Below, piece by piece: positions 23,001 through 31,478 of a stretch of 64,000 nucleotides of DNA. Below the pieces are notes generated by a model. The model was not told the origin of the DNA. It was given only the letters and a program-made list of their open reading frames with translations, and searched no databases. Numbering within the stretch: position 1 is the stretch's first letter; the number at the start of each line of letters is the position of its first letter. This DNA comes from Palsa-870 sp035937155 (GTDB lineage Bacteria; Chloroflexota; Dormibacteria; Dormibacterales; Dormibacteraceae): the NCBI GenBank assembly GCA_035937155.1, contig DASYVJ010000065.1, positions 62,001 through 126,000 on the forward strand, read 5' to 3'. Both the position numbers and the translations under genes were made by a program.

Positions 23001-24517
23001 TGAATAATCGCCTCGTGACGAAAGGGGTCATCGCCACCCCGCACGTGGTCGCGTCGGAAGTCGGCGCGCAGGTGCTGCGTGACGGCGGCAACGCGATCGA
23101 CGCCGCAATCGCCGCGAACGCGGTGCTATGCGTCGTGTATCCGCACATGACCTCCGTCGCGGGCGATCTGATGGCGATCGTGTGGCCAGCCGGCGCTGCG
23201 GCGCCGGTGGGGTTGATCGGCGCCGGCCGCTCGGGCGAGCTCGCCACGATCGCGGCCGTTCGCTTGCGCGGGCACGAGACGATGCCCGAGCGTGGGATCT
23301 TAACCGTCACCGTTCCCGGCACCGTCGACGCCTGGGGCCGCCTTATCGAACGTTTCGGAACACTTGGGCTAGGCGCCGTCCTCAAGCCCGCCGCGACCCT
23401 GGCCGCGGCCGGCTACGTCATCACGCCTCAGCTTGCCGACTTCCTCAGAGCGGCGGCCGGAATGTTGGGTCAAGACGCTGCCGCGCACGAGCTATACCCT
23501 CCGATGGAGGCGGGCATGCTCTTGCGTAACCCGGACCTGGCATCCGTGCTCCACGACATCGGTCGGGCCGGGATCAACAGCTTCTATCGCGGCGATATCG
23601 CCTCGACCATCGTCTCGGCGATCAGGCGGCGGGACGGCCTGGTGACAGGCAACGATCTCGCGACACATCGCTCGCAGTGGGTGGAACCCATCACTGCCGG
23701 GTACCGCGACGTCACCGTCTACGAGCTCCCGCCGCCGACCCAGGGCCTCACCGCGCTCGCGATGCTGGCGCGGCTGGACGATTTACCACCAGAAGCGCTG
23801 GTGCCCGGTCCTGGATTCGTCGGCCATTTCAGGCGCATTCGCGATGTGTGCTACCCGCTGCGTAACCGGTACATCACAGACCCGGACTTCGCCGCCGCCC
23901 CGGTGCAGCCATTCCTCGATCCGACACACGGGAAGGCAGGCGGCGCGCCGATCCCCGAAGGGGGGGACACCGTCTACATATGCGCCGCCGACGAGCACGG
24001 CAACCTGGTGTCGCTGATCCAGAGCGTGGCATTCGACTTCGGGTCCGGCATCGTCGCCGCGGGCACGGGCATGCTGCTGCAAAACCGCGGCGCGTATTTC
24101 AGCCTCGCTACCGACCACGTCAATCGGTTGGAGCCTCGCAAGCGAACGATGCACACGCTCATCCCGGCGATGGCGACCCGCGATGGGAAGCCCTGGGCCA
24201 TCTTCGGCACGATGGGCGGCGACGGGCAGCCGCAGCTCCAGACCCAGGTCCTCCTCAACCTCGTCGATCACCGCCTCGAACCGGCCGAAGCTGTAGCCCG
24301 GCCGCGCATCCGCGTGCAGGCGGACGGAGTTCGCACGTCACTCGAGGCGGACTACCCACACGCCGCCGAGCTCGCCAGGTCGGATCGCCGCTTCGAGCTC
24401 ATGCCCTCGAGACATCACTCGTTCGGGCACGCGCATGCGATCGTGATAGATGGTCCGGCCACCTGGCGCGCGGGCGCGGACCCGCGATCGGACGGAGCGG
24501 TCCGATTCGCGTCCTGA
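23000..24517 (+). CDS. ggt: Gamma-glutamyltransferase family protein
   Basis: An N-terminal-nucleophile hydrolase that transfers or hydrolyses gamma-glutamyl groups (glutathione-type substrates); the precursor self-cleaves. The 505 residues show the large-subunit start GVIATPHVVASEVGAQVLRD and GGNAIDAAIAANAV, and the cleavage/nucleophile region EGGDTVYICAADEHGN near residue 325, where the Thr in GDT is the predicted nucleophile; most relatives have TTH here, this subgroup has TVY. FGSGIVAAGTGMLLQNRG follows. No signal peptide is visible, so it looks cytoplasmic. The GTG at 23000 is overlapped by a hairpin; the GTG at 23015 is an equally possible start. Confidence 0.85.
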   Translation: MNNRLVTKGVIATPHVVASEVGAQVLRDGGNAIDAAIAANAVLCVVYPHMTSVAGDLMAIVWPAGAAAPVGLIGAGRSGELATIAAVRLRGHETMPERGILTVTVPGTVDAWGRLIERFGTLGLGAVLKPAATLAAAGYVITPQLADFLRAAAGMLGQDAAAHELYPPMEAGMLLRNPDLASVLHDIGRAGINSFYRGDIASTIVSAIRRRDGLVTGNDLATHRSQWVEPITAGYRDVTVYELPPPTQGLTALAMLARLDDLPPEALVPGPGFVGHFRRIRDVCYPLRNRYITDPDFAAAPVQPFLDPTHGKAGGAPIPEGGDTVYICAADEHGNLVSLIQSVAFDFGSGIVAAGTGMLLQNRGAYFSLATDHVNRLEPRKRTMHTLIPAMATRDGKPWAIFGTMGGDGQPQLQTQVLLNLVDHRLEPAEAVARPRIRVQADGVRTSLEADYPHAAELARSDRRFELMPSRHHSFGHAHAIVIDGPATWRAGADPRSDGAVRFAS

Positions 24518-24544
24518 CGGCCAAGATCGCTCCGCTCGTATACT
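24513..24544 (+). promoter_or_regulatory. Predicted promoter of rpsO-pnp
   Basis: CTGACG and TATACT (24539-24544) are separated by 19 bases. The -10 matches the consensus well; the -35 and the spacer are less good. The expected transcription start would lie within a few bases of the TTG that begins rpsO (24555), so the transcript would be leaderless or nearly so, which would explain the missing Shine-Dalgarno. Confidence 0.45.
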
Positions 24545-24554
24545 CTTCGGCAGT

Positions 24555-24887
24555 TTGGCAGCAGGAACGGAAGTCAAAGGCAAGCTGATCGCGGAGTACA
24601 GACGCGCGGAGAAAGACACGGGTTCACCCGAGGTCCAGATCGCGCTTTCGAACACCCGCATACGGGAGCTCACCGAGCACCTTAAGACGCACGCCAAAGA
24701 CCATCACTCGCGCCGCGGCCTGCTTCTCCTGGTGGGCAAGCAACGGCGGCTGCTGAACTATCTCAAAGACACGGACATCGAGCGCTATCGTGCGCTGGTC
24801 GGAAAGCTAGGCATCAGGGTGGCCGGCCGCGCCAAGCTAGCAGGGCGCGCGCAGCCAACAACAGGACCGGAAACGCCGGTCACTTAA
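24555..24887 (+). CDS. rpsO: 30S ribosomal protein S15, C-terminally extended
   Basis: S15 binds the central domain of 16S rRNA. The core matches the family closely: DTGSPEVQIALSNTRIRELT, EHLKTHAKDHHSRRGLLLLVG and RRLLNYLKDTDIERYRALVG. The 110 residues exceed the usual 89 because about 20 extra Ala/Gly/Pro/Thr residues follow LGIRV. The TTG at 24555 is the only start giving the normal N-terminus; the open frame upstream overlaps ggt. The rpsO-pnp order is widely conserved. Confidence 0.92.
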   Translation: MAAGTEVKGKLIAEYRRAEKDTGSPEVQIALSNTRIRELTEHLKTHAKDHHSRRGLLLLVGKQRRLLNYLKDTDIERYRALVGKLGIRVAGRAKLAGRAQPTTGPETPVT

Positions 24888-25028
24888 GTCAATCGGGAGG
24901 ACCCCGCCGCTGGTCAGCGCGGGTCAGCTCTTAGAAGCTTTCACTCAGGCGCCGGCGCGTTGCGCGCAAGGCACGACCTAAGCGGCGGCTGCTAGGAACC
25001 TGACCCAGGTCGCACCTCCGGGGGCCGT

Positions 25029-25046
25029 CCTCCCACAACATGGAGG
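25029..25046 (+). promoter_or_regulatory. Hairpin masking the pnp ribosome-binding site
   Basis: CCTCC (25029-25033) can pair with GGAGG (25042-25046), which is the pnp Shine-Dalgarno seven bases before the GTG. Upstream in the same 166-base gap are ACCTG-ACC-CAGGT and a larger GACCC/GGGTC stem near 24900-24930. pnp mRNAs are often autoregulated through leader structures, so this fold is a reasonable candidate control site. Confidence 0.45.
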
Positions 25047-25053
25047 TATTGGC

Positions 25054-27294
25054 GTGGCAATAGTCACGAAGAACGTGGAGGTCGCCGACAAGCGACTTTC
25101 GATAGAGACCGGCCGGGTGGCCGAGCAGGCCAACGGCGCTGTGATCCTGCGGCAGGGCGACACCGTCGTCCTCAGCACCGCAGTCATGGCAAAGGAGCCC
25201 AGGGAGGGGATCGACTGGTTCCCCCTCACCTGCGACTACGAGGAGAAGCTGTACGCGGCGGGCAAGATCCCGGGCGCATTCATGCGCCGCGAGGGACGCC
25301 CGAGCGAGACGGCGATCCTGGCGTCGCGGCTCACCGACCGTCCGCTGCGGCCGCTGTTTCCGGAAGGCTTCCGGCTGGACGTCCAGGTCGTCTCGACAGT
25401 CCTGTCGGTCGACCAGGAGAACGACCCGACGATCCTCAGCATCAACGGCGCCTCGACGGCGCTGGTGATCTCAGACATTCCGTTCGGGGGACCCGTTGGC
25501 GCCGTGCGCATGGGCTTCCTCGACGGCAAGGTGGTCGTCAACCCATCGATGTCTCGGATGGCCGAGTCAGAGCTCGACCTGGTCGTGGCCGGCACCGCCG
25601 ACGCGATACTGATGGTCGAGGCGGGCGCCAAGGGAGTCACCGAACAAGTCGTGCTCGACGCCCTGGAGATGGCCCATACGGAAATCAAGCGGATCTGCGC
25701 GGCCCAGGTCGAGCTGCAGCAGCAGGTGGGCAGGGAGAAGCGTGAGTGGATCCCGAACGCATACCCCCCGCACATGCTCGAGATCGTCGGCGAGTACCTG
25801 GCGCTTCGTCTGGATCCAGTGCTCTACAAGGCAGACAAGGCCACGCGCGAGGAGGACATCGACGATCTGCGACGCATGACGATTGTCGAGCTGGGAGAAA
25901 GGTTCCCCGAGCACATCGAAATCCTCGGCAAGCTCTTCGACAAGGCGCTCAAGGACCGAGTCCGTCAGCGCGTAGTCGAAGAAGGCGTGCGCATCGACGG
26001 CCGTGGCCTCAAGGATGTTCGCAACATCACGGTCGAGGTCGGCGTGCTACCGCGCACACATGGCTCGGGCCTCTTCACACGCGGACAGACTCAGGCGCTG
26101 ACGATCGCGACGCTGGGCACGATGTCCGACCAGCAAAAGCTCGACGGGCTGGGGCTCGAAGAGTTCAAGCGCTACATGCATCACTACAACTTTCCGCCGT
26201 TCTCCGTCGGCGAGGCTCGGCCTCTGCGCGGCCCGGGTCGCCGCGAGATCGGTCACGGAGCGCTCGCCGAGCGCGCGCTGCTTGCGGTCATCCCGCCAAT
26301 CGAGGAATGGCCTTACACGATGCGCTTGGTGTCCGAGATCCTCAGCTCCAACGGCTCGACTTCGATGGCCTCGGTCTGCGGTTCGACGCTGGCGCTGATG
26401 GACGCGGGAGTCCCGATCAAGTCACCAGTCGCGGGCATCGCGATGGGCCTCGTGACGCGTGAGGGCAAGTTCGCCGTGCTGACCGATATCCAGGGAGTCG
26501 AGGACAACCTCGGTGACATGGACTTCAAGGTCGCCGGCACCCGAGACGGCATCACGGCCCTGCAGATGGACATCAAGGTCAAGGGCATCACGCACGAGAT
26601 ACTCGCGCAAGCGCTCGAGCAGGCCCGCGAGGCAAGACTCTTCGTACTCGACAAGATGCTTGCCGTGCTGCCAAAGCCGCGCAGCGAGATGAGCCCTTAC
26701 GCGCCGCGCATCACCACGATCATGATCAACCCCGACAAGATCCGCGACATCATCGGCCCGGGAGGCAAGATGATCCGGAAGATCACCGAGGAGACGGGCG
26801 CTCAGATCGACGTCGAGGACGATGGTCGCGTCTTCATTGCAGCTGTCGACCAGGAAGGCGGCCAGAAGGCAATCGACTGGATTAAAGGCCTCACCGACGA
26901 GGTGGAGGTCGGCAGGATCTACAAGGGCAAGGTCGTGCGCATCATGCCCTTCGGCGCGTTCGTCGAGGTGCTGCCGAACCAGGACGGTCTGGTGCACATC
27001 TCCAAGCTCACCGACCACAGGGTCGAGAGGGTTGAGGAGGTCGCCAACATCGGTGACGAGATCGTGGTCAAAGCGACCGAGGTCGACAGCCAGGGGCGCC
27101 TCAACTTGAGCCGCCAGGCCGCGATCGAGGAGCTGACCGCCAAGGGAGAGCCGATCGAAGAAAAGATTGACAAGGACGTCATGGCCACTGCTCTTGCCTC
27201 GCCGCCGCCGCCGCCCCGCGAGGGTGGCTTCGGTGGTAATCGCGATCGTGGCGGTCGAAACGGCGGCGGCGGACGCGGACCACGCCGGAATTAG
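25054..27294 (+). CDS. pnp: Polyribonucleotide nucleotidyltransferase (PNPase)
   Basis: 3'-5' phosphorolytic exoribonuclease. The 746 residues contain two RNase PH domains (residues about 12-230 and 310-540), with GREIGHGALAERAL in the second, then a KH domain (DIIGPGGKMIRKITEETGAQ near 565), an S1 domain (GRIYKGKVVRIMPFGAFVEV near 630) and a basic Gly/Arg-rich tail. The GTG is supported by GGAGG seven bases upstream. It is cotranscribed with rpsO in the expected order. Confidence 0.97.
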   Translation: MAIVTKNVEVADKRLSIETGRVAEQANGAVILRQGDTVVLSTAVMAKEPREGIDWFPLTCDYEEKLYAAGKIPGAFMRREGRPSETAILASRLTDRPLRPLFPEGFRLDVQVVSTVLSVDQENDPTILSINGASTALVISDIPFGGPVGAVRMGFLDGKVVVNPSMSRMAESELDLVVAGTADAILMVEAGAKGVTEQVVLDALEMAHTEIKRICAAQVELQQQVGREKREWIPNAYPPHMLEIVGEYLALRLDPVLYKADKATREEDIDDLRRMTIVELGERFPEHIEILGKLFDKALKDRVRQRVVEEGVRIDGRGLKDVRNITVEVGVLPRTHGSGLFTRGQTQALTIATLGTMSDQQKLDGLGLEEFKRYMHHYNFPPFSVGEARPLRGPGRREIGHGALAERALLAVIPPIEEWPYTMRLVSEILSSNGSTSMASVCGSTLALMDAGVPIKSPVAGIAMGLVTREGKFAVLTDIQGVEDNLGDMDFKVAGTRDGITALQMDIKVKGITHEILAQALEQAREARLFVLDKMLAVLPKPRSEMSPYAPRITTIMINPDKIRDIIGPGGKMIRKITEETGAQIDVEDDGRVFIAAVDQEGGQKAIDWIKGLTDEVEVGRIYKGKVVRIMPFGAFVEVLPNQDGLVHISKLTDHRVERVEEVANIGDEIVVKATEVDSQGRLNLSRQAAIEELTAKGEPIEEKIDKDVMATALASPPPPPREGGFGGNRDRGGRNGGGGRGPRRN

Positions 27295-27337
27295 TTAGCT
27301 AAATGGCCGAGCCGAGTCCCCACTCCGGCTCCGCCGG

Positions 27338-27360
27338 ACCTCCCCAGCAAGTGGGGAGGT
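27338..27360. repeat. Palindromic intergenic repeat before dapB
   Basis: ACCTCCCC and GGGGAGGT pair perfectly around AGCAAGT; a second G/C-rich stretch (CCCCACTCCGGCTCCGCCGG) precedes it and GGGGCTGGGG follows. It is related to the CCCCGC-type repeats at 1612 and 13971. It could also serve as a weak transcription barrier after pnp. Confidence 0.55.
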
Positions 27361-27375
27361 GGGGCTGGGGTCAGC

Positions 27376-28137
27376 GTGACCGCTGACCGCATCCGAGTCG
27401 CGGTCACCGGTTACCGCGGCAAGGTCGGCTCGGTCCTCGCCGCGGCTTTTCAAGCCGAGCCAGGAATCGAGTACGTCGGTGGGGTCGAGCTAGGGGACGA
27501 CCTGGCCGCTTTCTTGCACGAGAAGAGGCCACGCGCCGTCGTCGACTTCACGCAACCGTCGGAAGCCCTGCACAACGCACTCGCGGCTGTGGCCGCCGGC
27601 GCGTCGCCGGTCGTCGGCACGACCGGTATGGGCGCGGACGCGATCGACAAGCTCGAGACGGCATGCAAGACCAAGGGGGTCGGCGGGATCGTCGCCCCGA
27701 ACTTCGCCGTCGGCGCGGTGCTGATGATGCACCTGGCAGATATCGCTGCGCCGCATTTCGAGGCGGTCGAAGTCATCGAGATGCACCACGCGACCAAGCT
27801 CGACGCGCCGTCGGGGACAGCGCTCTCGACCGCGAAACGCCTGGCCGCGAGGCGGCGCGACAAACCGTTCAGCCACCAGAAGGCCGAGAAGGAGACGCTT
27901 TCCGGGACGCGAGGCGGGGAAGAGGGAAACGTCGCGGTGCACAGCGTGCGCCTGCCCGGCTTCGTCGCCGACCAGGAGATCATCTTCGGGCTACCGGGTC
28001 AAACGCTGACGATCGTTCACCGGACGACGAGCCGTGAGGCGTACATACCGGGCGTGCTGCTGGCGATCCGCAAGGTCACGTCCGAACCGCGGTTCTATCG
28101 CGGCCTCGACGAACTCCTCGGCCTAGCGGGTGGTTAG
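27376..28137 (+). CDS. dapB: 4-hydroxy-tetrahydrodipicolinate reductase
   Basis: NAD(P)H-dependent step of the diaminopimelate/lysine pathway. The 253 residues have the Rossmann motif VTGYRGKVGSVL, VDFTQPSEALHNAL, VVGTTGM, and the substrate loop EMHHATKLDAPSGTALSTAK near residue 135. The GTG is chosen because it begins just before the Rossmann strand. dapA and asd lie within 2.7 kb and dapL is elsewhere in the window, so the pathway is nearly complete here. Confidence 0.95.
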   Translation: MTADRIRVAVTGYRGKVGSVLAAAFQAEPGIEYVGGVELGDDLAAFLHEKRPRAVVDFTQPSEALHNALAAVAAGASPVVGTTGMGADAIDKLETACKTKGVGGIVAPNFAVGAVLMMHLADIAAPHFEAVEVIEMHHATKLDAPSGTALSTAKRLAARRRDKPFSHQKAEKETLSGTRGGEEGNVAVHSVRLPGFVADQEIIFGLPGQTLTIVHRTTSREAYIPGVLLAIRKVTSEPRFYRGLDELLGLAGG

Positions 28138-28738
28138 CCGCCAGGACCGCGTCACGGTCTGGGCGTCTCAGCTGGCGAGCAACGACTTTCCCGCAGTTTG
28201 CGCGATGACAGGGGCCCCGGCTGAGACCTGGCGCAAGTTCCGTTTCGCGACTCCTCCGTGGTGGGCTCTCAGCTTTCTGCTTCTCATCTGCGTGGGCATC
28301 GGATTCGTTGTGAGCATCCCACTCGCCTATCTAGTGGCGCGTCGCGCCAGCGGCCGTCTGCCGCTCACCCATAGGAGCAAGCGCCGGCTTGAGCTTCCAA
28401 TGCGGGCCGCAATCGTGATCCTGGCGCTCTGCGCCCTAGTGTGGATCATCGCTGTGATCGCTTTCACGAGGCCATACGATCCGGCGAGTCCAACGCCGCA
28501 GCTCATCGGCCTGGTGTCATTCAACCTCGGGCTCGTTGCCTTTGTGTTTGGCGCGGTACTAGTACAACTCGGCCTTCAATTGGGCAGGATTCCGTTCGGT
28601 CCTGGCGCCATTGTCATGAGGCAGTTGCCAGGACAGCCCGACCGGCAGGTAGAGTTGATTCGCTTACATCCGGCCTTTGTGGCCGCGGTCCAGCAGATGC
28701 AGTCGGCACCGCCTCCACAATCAATTGAGACGAACTAA
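28130..28738 (+). CDS. Hypothetical membrane protein
   Basis: A 202-residue protein that I do not recognise. After a short polar start containing FPAVCAMTGAP (a Cys-x-x-Thr-Gly pattern reminiscent of small actinobacterial membrane proteins) there are about four hydrophobic segments (residues about 43-65, 90-112, 122-145 with polar gaps) and a polar C-terminus. The GTG start overlaps the dapB stop by 8 bases; an internal ATG at 28205 would remove the Cys motif. It lies between dapB and asd but has no evident link to lysine synthesis. Confidence 0.55.
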   Translation: MVSRQDRVTVWASQLASNDFPAVCAMTGAPAETWRKFRFATPPWWALSFLLLICVGIGFVVSIPLAYLVARRASGRLPLTHRSKRRLELPMRAAIVILALCALVWIIAVIAFTRPYDPASPTPQLIGLVSFNLGLVAFVFGAVLVQLGLQLGRIPFGPGAIVMRQLPGQPDRQVELIRLHPAFVAAVQQMQSAPPPQSIETN

Positions 28739-28748
28739 ACTTGAGCAC

Positions 28749-29813
28749 GTGCCTACCTCCAAGCGACTAAACGTTGCTGTCGTCGGCGCGACCGGCATGG
28801 TCGGGCACGAGATGCTGCGAGTGCTCGCCCAGCGACACTTTCCAAGTGAGCGGATCATCGCGCTCGCGTCGGAACGCTCGAAGGGACTGACGGTTGCATT
28901 CAACGGGAGCTCGATCAAGGTCGAGCTTCTCGATGAGAAAGCGTTCAAAGGCATCGATATCGCGCTCTTTGCCGCAAGCAGCGACATCGCGTTGATGTAC
29001 GGACCTCTCGCGGCTGAGGCAGGAGCGTTGGTGATCGACAACAGCTCCGCCTGGCGCATGAAGGAAAACGTCCCGCTGGTCGTGCCCGAGGTCAACAGCG
29101 ATGACATCCGCAACAACGAGGGCATCATCGCGAACCCGAACTGCTGCGCGATCCCCCTGACCGTCATCCTCAATCCTCTGAGGAACGCGGCAGGCCTGGA
29201 ACGCGTCCTTGTGTCGACCTATCAATCTGCGTCGGGCGCCGGGCGCGCGCTGGTCGATGAGCTAGAAGACCAGACGAAGGCGATCGCGGCCGGCACCGAG
29301 CCGCAGGCGGTCGCGTATCCGTACCAGCTGGCTTATAACGTCGTGCCAGGCGGATGGAGGCCTGAGCCCGAGGGCTACAACGAGGAAGAGGTCAAGATCG
29401 TCAACGAGACTCGCAAGATCCTGCACATGCCGGAGCTGCGCATCACCGCGACGTGCGTGCGTGTGCCGGTGCTGGTTGGACACGGAGAGTCCGTTTTCCT
29501 GGAAACCACGGAAAAGATCACTGCCGATGAGGCACGCACTCTGTTTGCGACCGCGCCCGGCGTGATCGTCGAGGACGACCCGCACGCCAAGCTCTATCCG
29601 ACGCCGCATAACGTCGCGGGCAAAGACGAGGTGTATGTTGGCCGCATCCGCAACGACGCCTCGACCAAGAACGGCCTGGCGCTCTGGCTAGTGTCTGACA
29701 ATCTGCGTAAGGGAGCCGCTTTGAACGCGGTCCAGATCGCCGAGCAAGCCATCGAGATGGGGGTGATGACGGCCGGTGCCACCCGTCATCGCGTATCTGA
29801 CGGTCAAACGTGA
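28749..29813 (+). CDS. asd: Aspartate-semialdehyde dehydrogenase
   Basis: Makes aspartate semialdehyde, the branch point to lysine, diaminopimelate, threonine and methionine. The 354 residues begin PTSKRLNVAVVGATGMVGHE; the catalytic cysteine is in IANPNCCAIPLTVILNPL near residue 130, and VDELEDQTKA, TCVRVPVLVGHGESV are typical. The GTG at 28749 is used; the frame is open upstream within the neighbouring gene. The length matches the archaeal/actinobacterial type of Asd. Confidence 0.95.
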   Translation: MPTSKRLNVAVVGATGMVGHEMLRVLAQRHFPSERIIALASERSKGLTVAFNGSSIKVELLDEKAFKGIDIALFAASSDIALMYGPLAAEAGALVIDNSSAWRMKENVPLVVPEVNSDDIRNNEGIIANPNCCAIPLTVILNPLRNAAGLERVLVSTYQSASGAGRALVDELEDQTKAIAAGTEPQAVAYPYQLAYNVVPGGWRPEPEGYNEEEVKIVNETRKILHMPELRITATCVRVPVLVGHGESVFLETTEKITADEARTLFATAPGVIVEDDPHAKLYPTPHNVAGKDEVYVGRIRNDASTKNGLALWLVSDNLRKGAALNAVQIAEQAIEMGVMTAGATRHRVSDGQT

Positions 29814-29847
29814 GATGCCCATATGCTGCATTGCCAGAGAATGTGAT

Positions 29848-29937
29848 GGCTTGGGGAACCCAGGCCTTCAGGTGGCACGGGCCTTCGCCCGAAAATCCGC
29901 ACCCGTCACCGCGATTTTCGGGCGGGAAAGGAAGGGA
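29848..29937 (+). ncRNA. Two-hairpin structured element, copy B (dapA leader)
   Basis: Hairpin 1 (29848-29866) pairs GGCTTGGG with CCCAGGCC (one G-U) around GAA. A 19-base spacer, the same length as in copy A, leads to hairpin 2, where 29886-29897 (CGCCCGAAAATC) pairs perfectly with 29913-29924 (GATTTTCGGGCG) around the loop CGCACCCGTCACCGC. The tail GGGAAAGGAAGGGA supplies the dapA Shine-Dalgarno about 10 bases before the ATG. Compared with copy A, at least four stem positions have changed on both sides and pairing is kept. Confidence 0.7.
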
Positions 29938-29947
29938 TCATTAACTG

Positions 29948-30856
29948 ATGACGACTGAAGTCGGACGCCTGCTGACGGCGATGATCACCCCGTTCAAGGC
30001 TGATGGGTCGGTGAATTACGAGGCTGCTGAGAAGCTGGCTGTCATGCTCGTGGCCGACGGGTCGGACGGAGTCGTCGTCGCCGGCACGACCGGCGAAGCG
30101 CCGACTCTGAGCGACGACGAGAAGATCGAGCTGGTGAAGGCCGTCAAGAAGGCTATCCCCGGCAAGAGCGTCCTCGCCGGCACCGGCAGCAACGACACGC
30201 ATCACTCGGTCAAGCTCTCCGGGCGAGCCATGCAGGCAGGCGCGGACGCGCTGCTCGCCGTCGTGCCGTACTACAACAAGCCACCGCAGGAAGGCATGTA
30301 CCAGCACTTCAAGGCGATCTCGGAAGTGGGTCCGACGATCATGTACAACATCCAGGGCCGCACCGCGGTCAACATGACCGCCGCCACCACGCTTCAGTGT
30401 GCCGAGCTGCCGGGGATCATCGGCGTCAAAGAAGCGAGCGGCGACCTCGACCAGATCGGCTTCGTATGCGCAGGCAAGCCTGCGAGCTTCAAGGTGTGGA
30501 GCGGCGACGATAGCTGGACGCTGCCAGTCCTCGCGGCGGGCGGCCACGGCGTGATATGCGTCGTGTCGCACATCGCAGGTCGCTCCATGAAGAAGCTGAT
30601 CGACGCTTACTCAAAGGGTGATAACGACGTCGCGCGAAGGATCCATCTCGGGCTTCTGCCAGTGATCAAAACGCTTATGACAACCGCCGCCAACCCGGTG
30701 CCCATCAAGACGGCGCTGAACGCCATGGGCTTCGCGGCTGGTCCGTTCCGCCTGCCGCTGGTGCCGTTGACCGACGAGCAGCTGCAGTCGGTGATGAAGA
30801 CAGTGCGTGATGCCGGTGACCTGATCACCTTCAAGGCGGGAGTAAAAGTCGCTTAG
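29948..30856 (+). CDS. dapA: 4-hydroxy-tetrahydrodipicolinate synthase
   Basis: Condenses pyruvate and aspartate semialdehyde. The 302-residue TIM barrel shows AGTTGEAPTLSDDEK near residue 42, VVPYYNKPPQEG near 107 with the catalytic Tyr, YNIQGRTAVN near 135 and the Schiff-base Lys in IIGVKEASGDLDQI near 165. The usual YNVPGRT reads YNIQGRT. The ATG lies just after structured element B, which forms its leader and could control it. UDG follows 28 bases later. Confidence 0.95.
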   Translation: MTTEVGRLLTAMITPFKADGSVNYEAAEKLAVMLVADGSDGVVVAGTTGEAPTLSDDEKIELVKAVKKAIPGKSVLAGTGSNDTHHSVKLSGRAMQAGADALLAVVPYYNKPPQEGMYQHFKAISEVGPTIMYNIQGRTAVNMTAATTLQCAELPGIIGVKEASGDLDQIGFVCAGKPASFKVWSGDDSWTLPVLAAGGHGVICVVSHIAGRSMKKLIDAYSKGDNDVARRIHLGLLPVIKTLMTTAANPVPIKTALNAMGFAAGPFRLPLVPLTDEQLQSVMKTVRDAGDLITFKAGVKVA

Positions 30857-30884
30857 CTCTCCGGAGCTGCTCCAGCTCCACGGC

Positions 30885-31478
30885 GTGATCCGCTCGTGCA
30901 AGAACTGCGGCCTGCATGCGACGCGCACCCAGGCGGTGCCAGGGATCGGTCCGTCCCCAGCCAACATCATGATCGTCGGCGAGGCTCCGGGGTTCAACGA
31001 GGACCGTCAGGGCGAGCCGTTCGTCGGCGCCGCCGGCAAGCTGCTCGACACCCTGCTCGCCCGGATCGGGCTCAGCCGCGGGGACGTCTACATCACCAAT
31101 GTGCTCAAGTGCCGCCCGCCGATGAACCGCGACCCGATGCCGAACGAAGCGGAGGCATGCTCGCCATATCTCGCTCGTCAGCTAGAGCTCGTAAGGCCGA
31201 AGGTCGTCCTCATCCTCGGCCGTCACGCGCTGGAGCGGCTGATACCCGGTCATGGCTCGATCTCGCGAGTCCATGGAAGCCTCGTCAAGCGAGGCGATGT
31301 CGCGTACGTGCCGCTTTATCACCCGGCCGCAGCGCTGCACAACGGGGCGCTGGTAGCCGACCTGGAGCACGACTTTGACCGGGTGAAGGCTTACCTCGAT
31401 GCGCTCCTGGCTCCGCCTCCACCACCCGTGCCGGTCGCACCACCGAAACAGGAAGCCGAACAGCTGCGATTGCTGTGA
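30885..31478 (+). CDS. Type-4 uracil-DNA glycosylase (Fe-S)
   Basis: Family 4 UDG that removes uracil from DNA and carries a [4Fe-4S] cluster. Cluster cysteines appear as CKNC at the N-terminus, LKCRPP near residue 66 and EACSPYL near 86. The catalytic loop is GEAPGFNEDRQGEPFVGAAG and the C-terminal motif is YHPAAALHN. The GTG at 30885 starts only four residues before the first cysteine, which is shorter than relatives; the in-frame sequence just upstream (SSPELLQLHG) looks like the missing helix, but it contains no canonical start. A Pro-rich tail follows the domain. The stop overlaps the RNase J GTG. Confidence 0.88.
   Translation: MIRSCKNCGLHATRTQAVPGIGPSPANIMIVGEAPGFNEDRQGEPFVGAAGKLLDTLLARIGLSRGDVYITNVLKCRPPMNRDPMPNEAEACSPYLARQLELVRPKVVLILGRHALERLIPGHGSISRVHGSLVKRGDVAYVPLYHPAAALHNGALVADLEHDFDRVKAYLDALLAPPPPPVPVAPPKQEAEQLRLL

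Noticed and set aside
29886..29924. T-box antiterminator as the explanation for the two-hairpin element
   Set aside because: Only ACCGCG is shared. The loop is inside a perfect 12-bp hairpin, there is no specifier stem, and one copy is inverted between genes.
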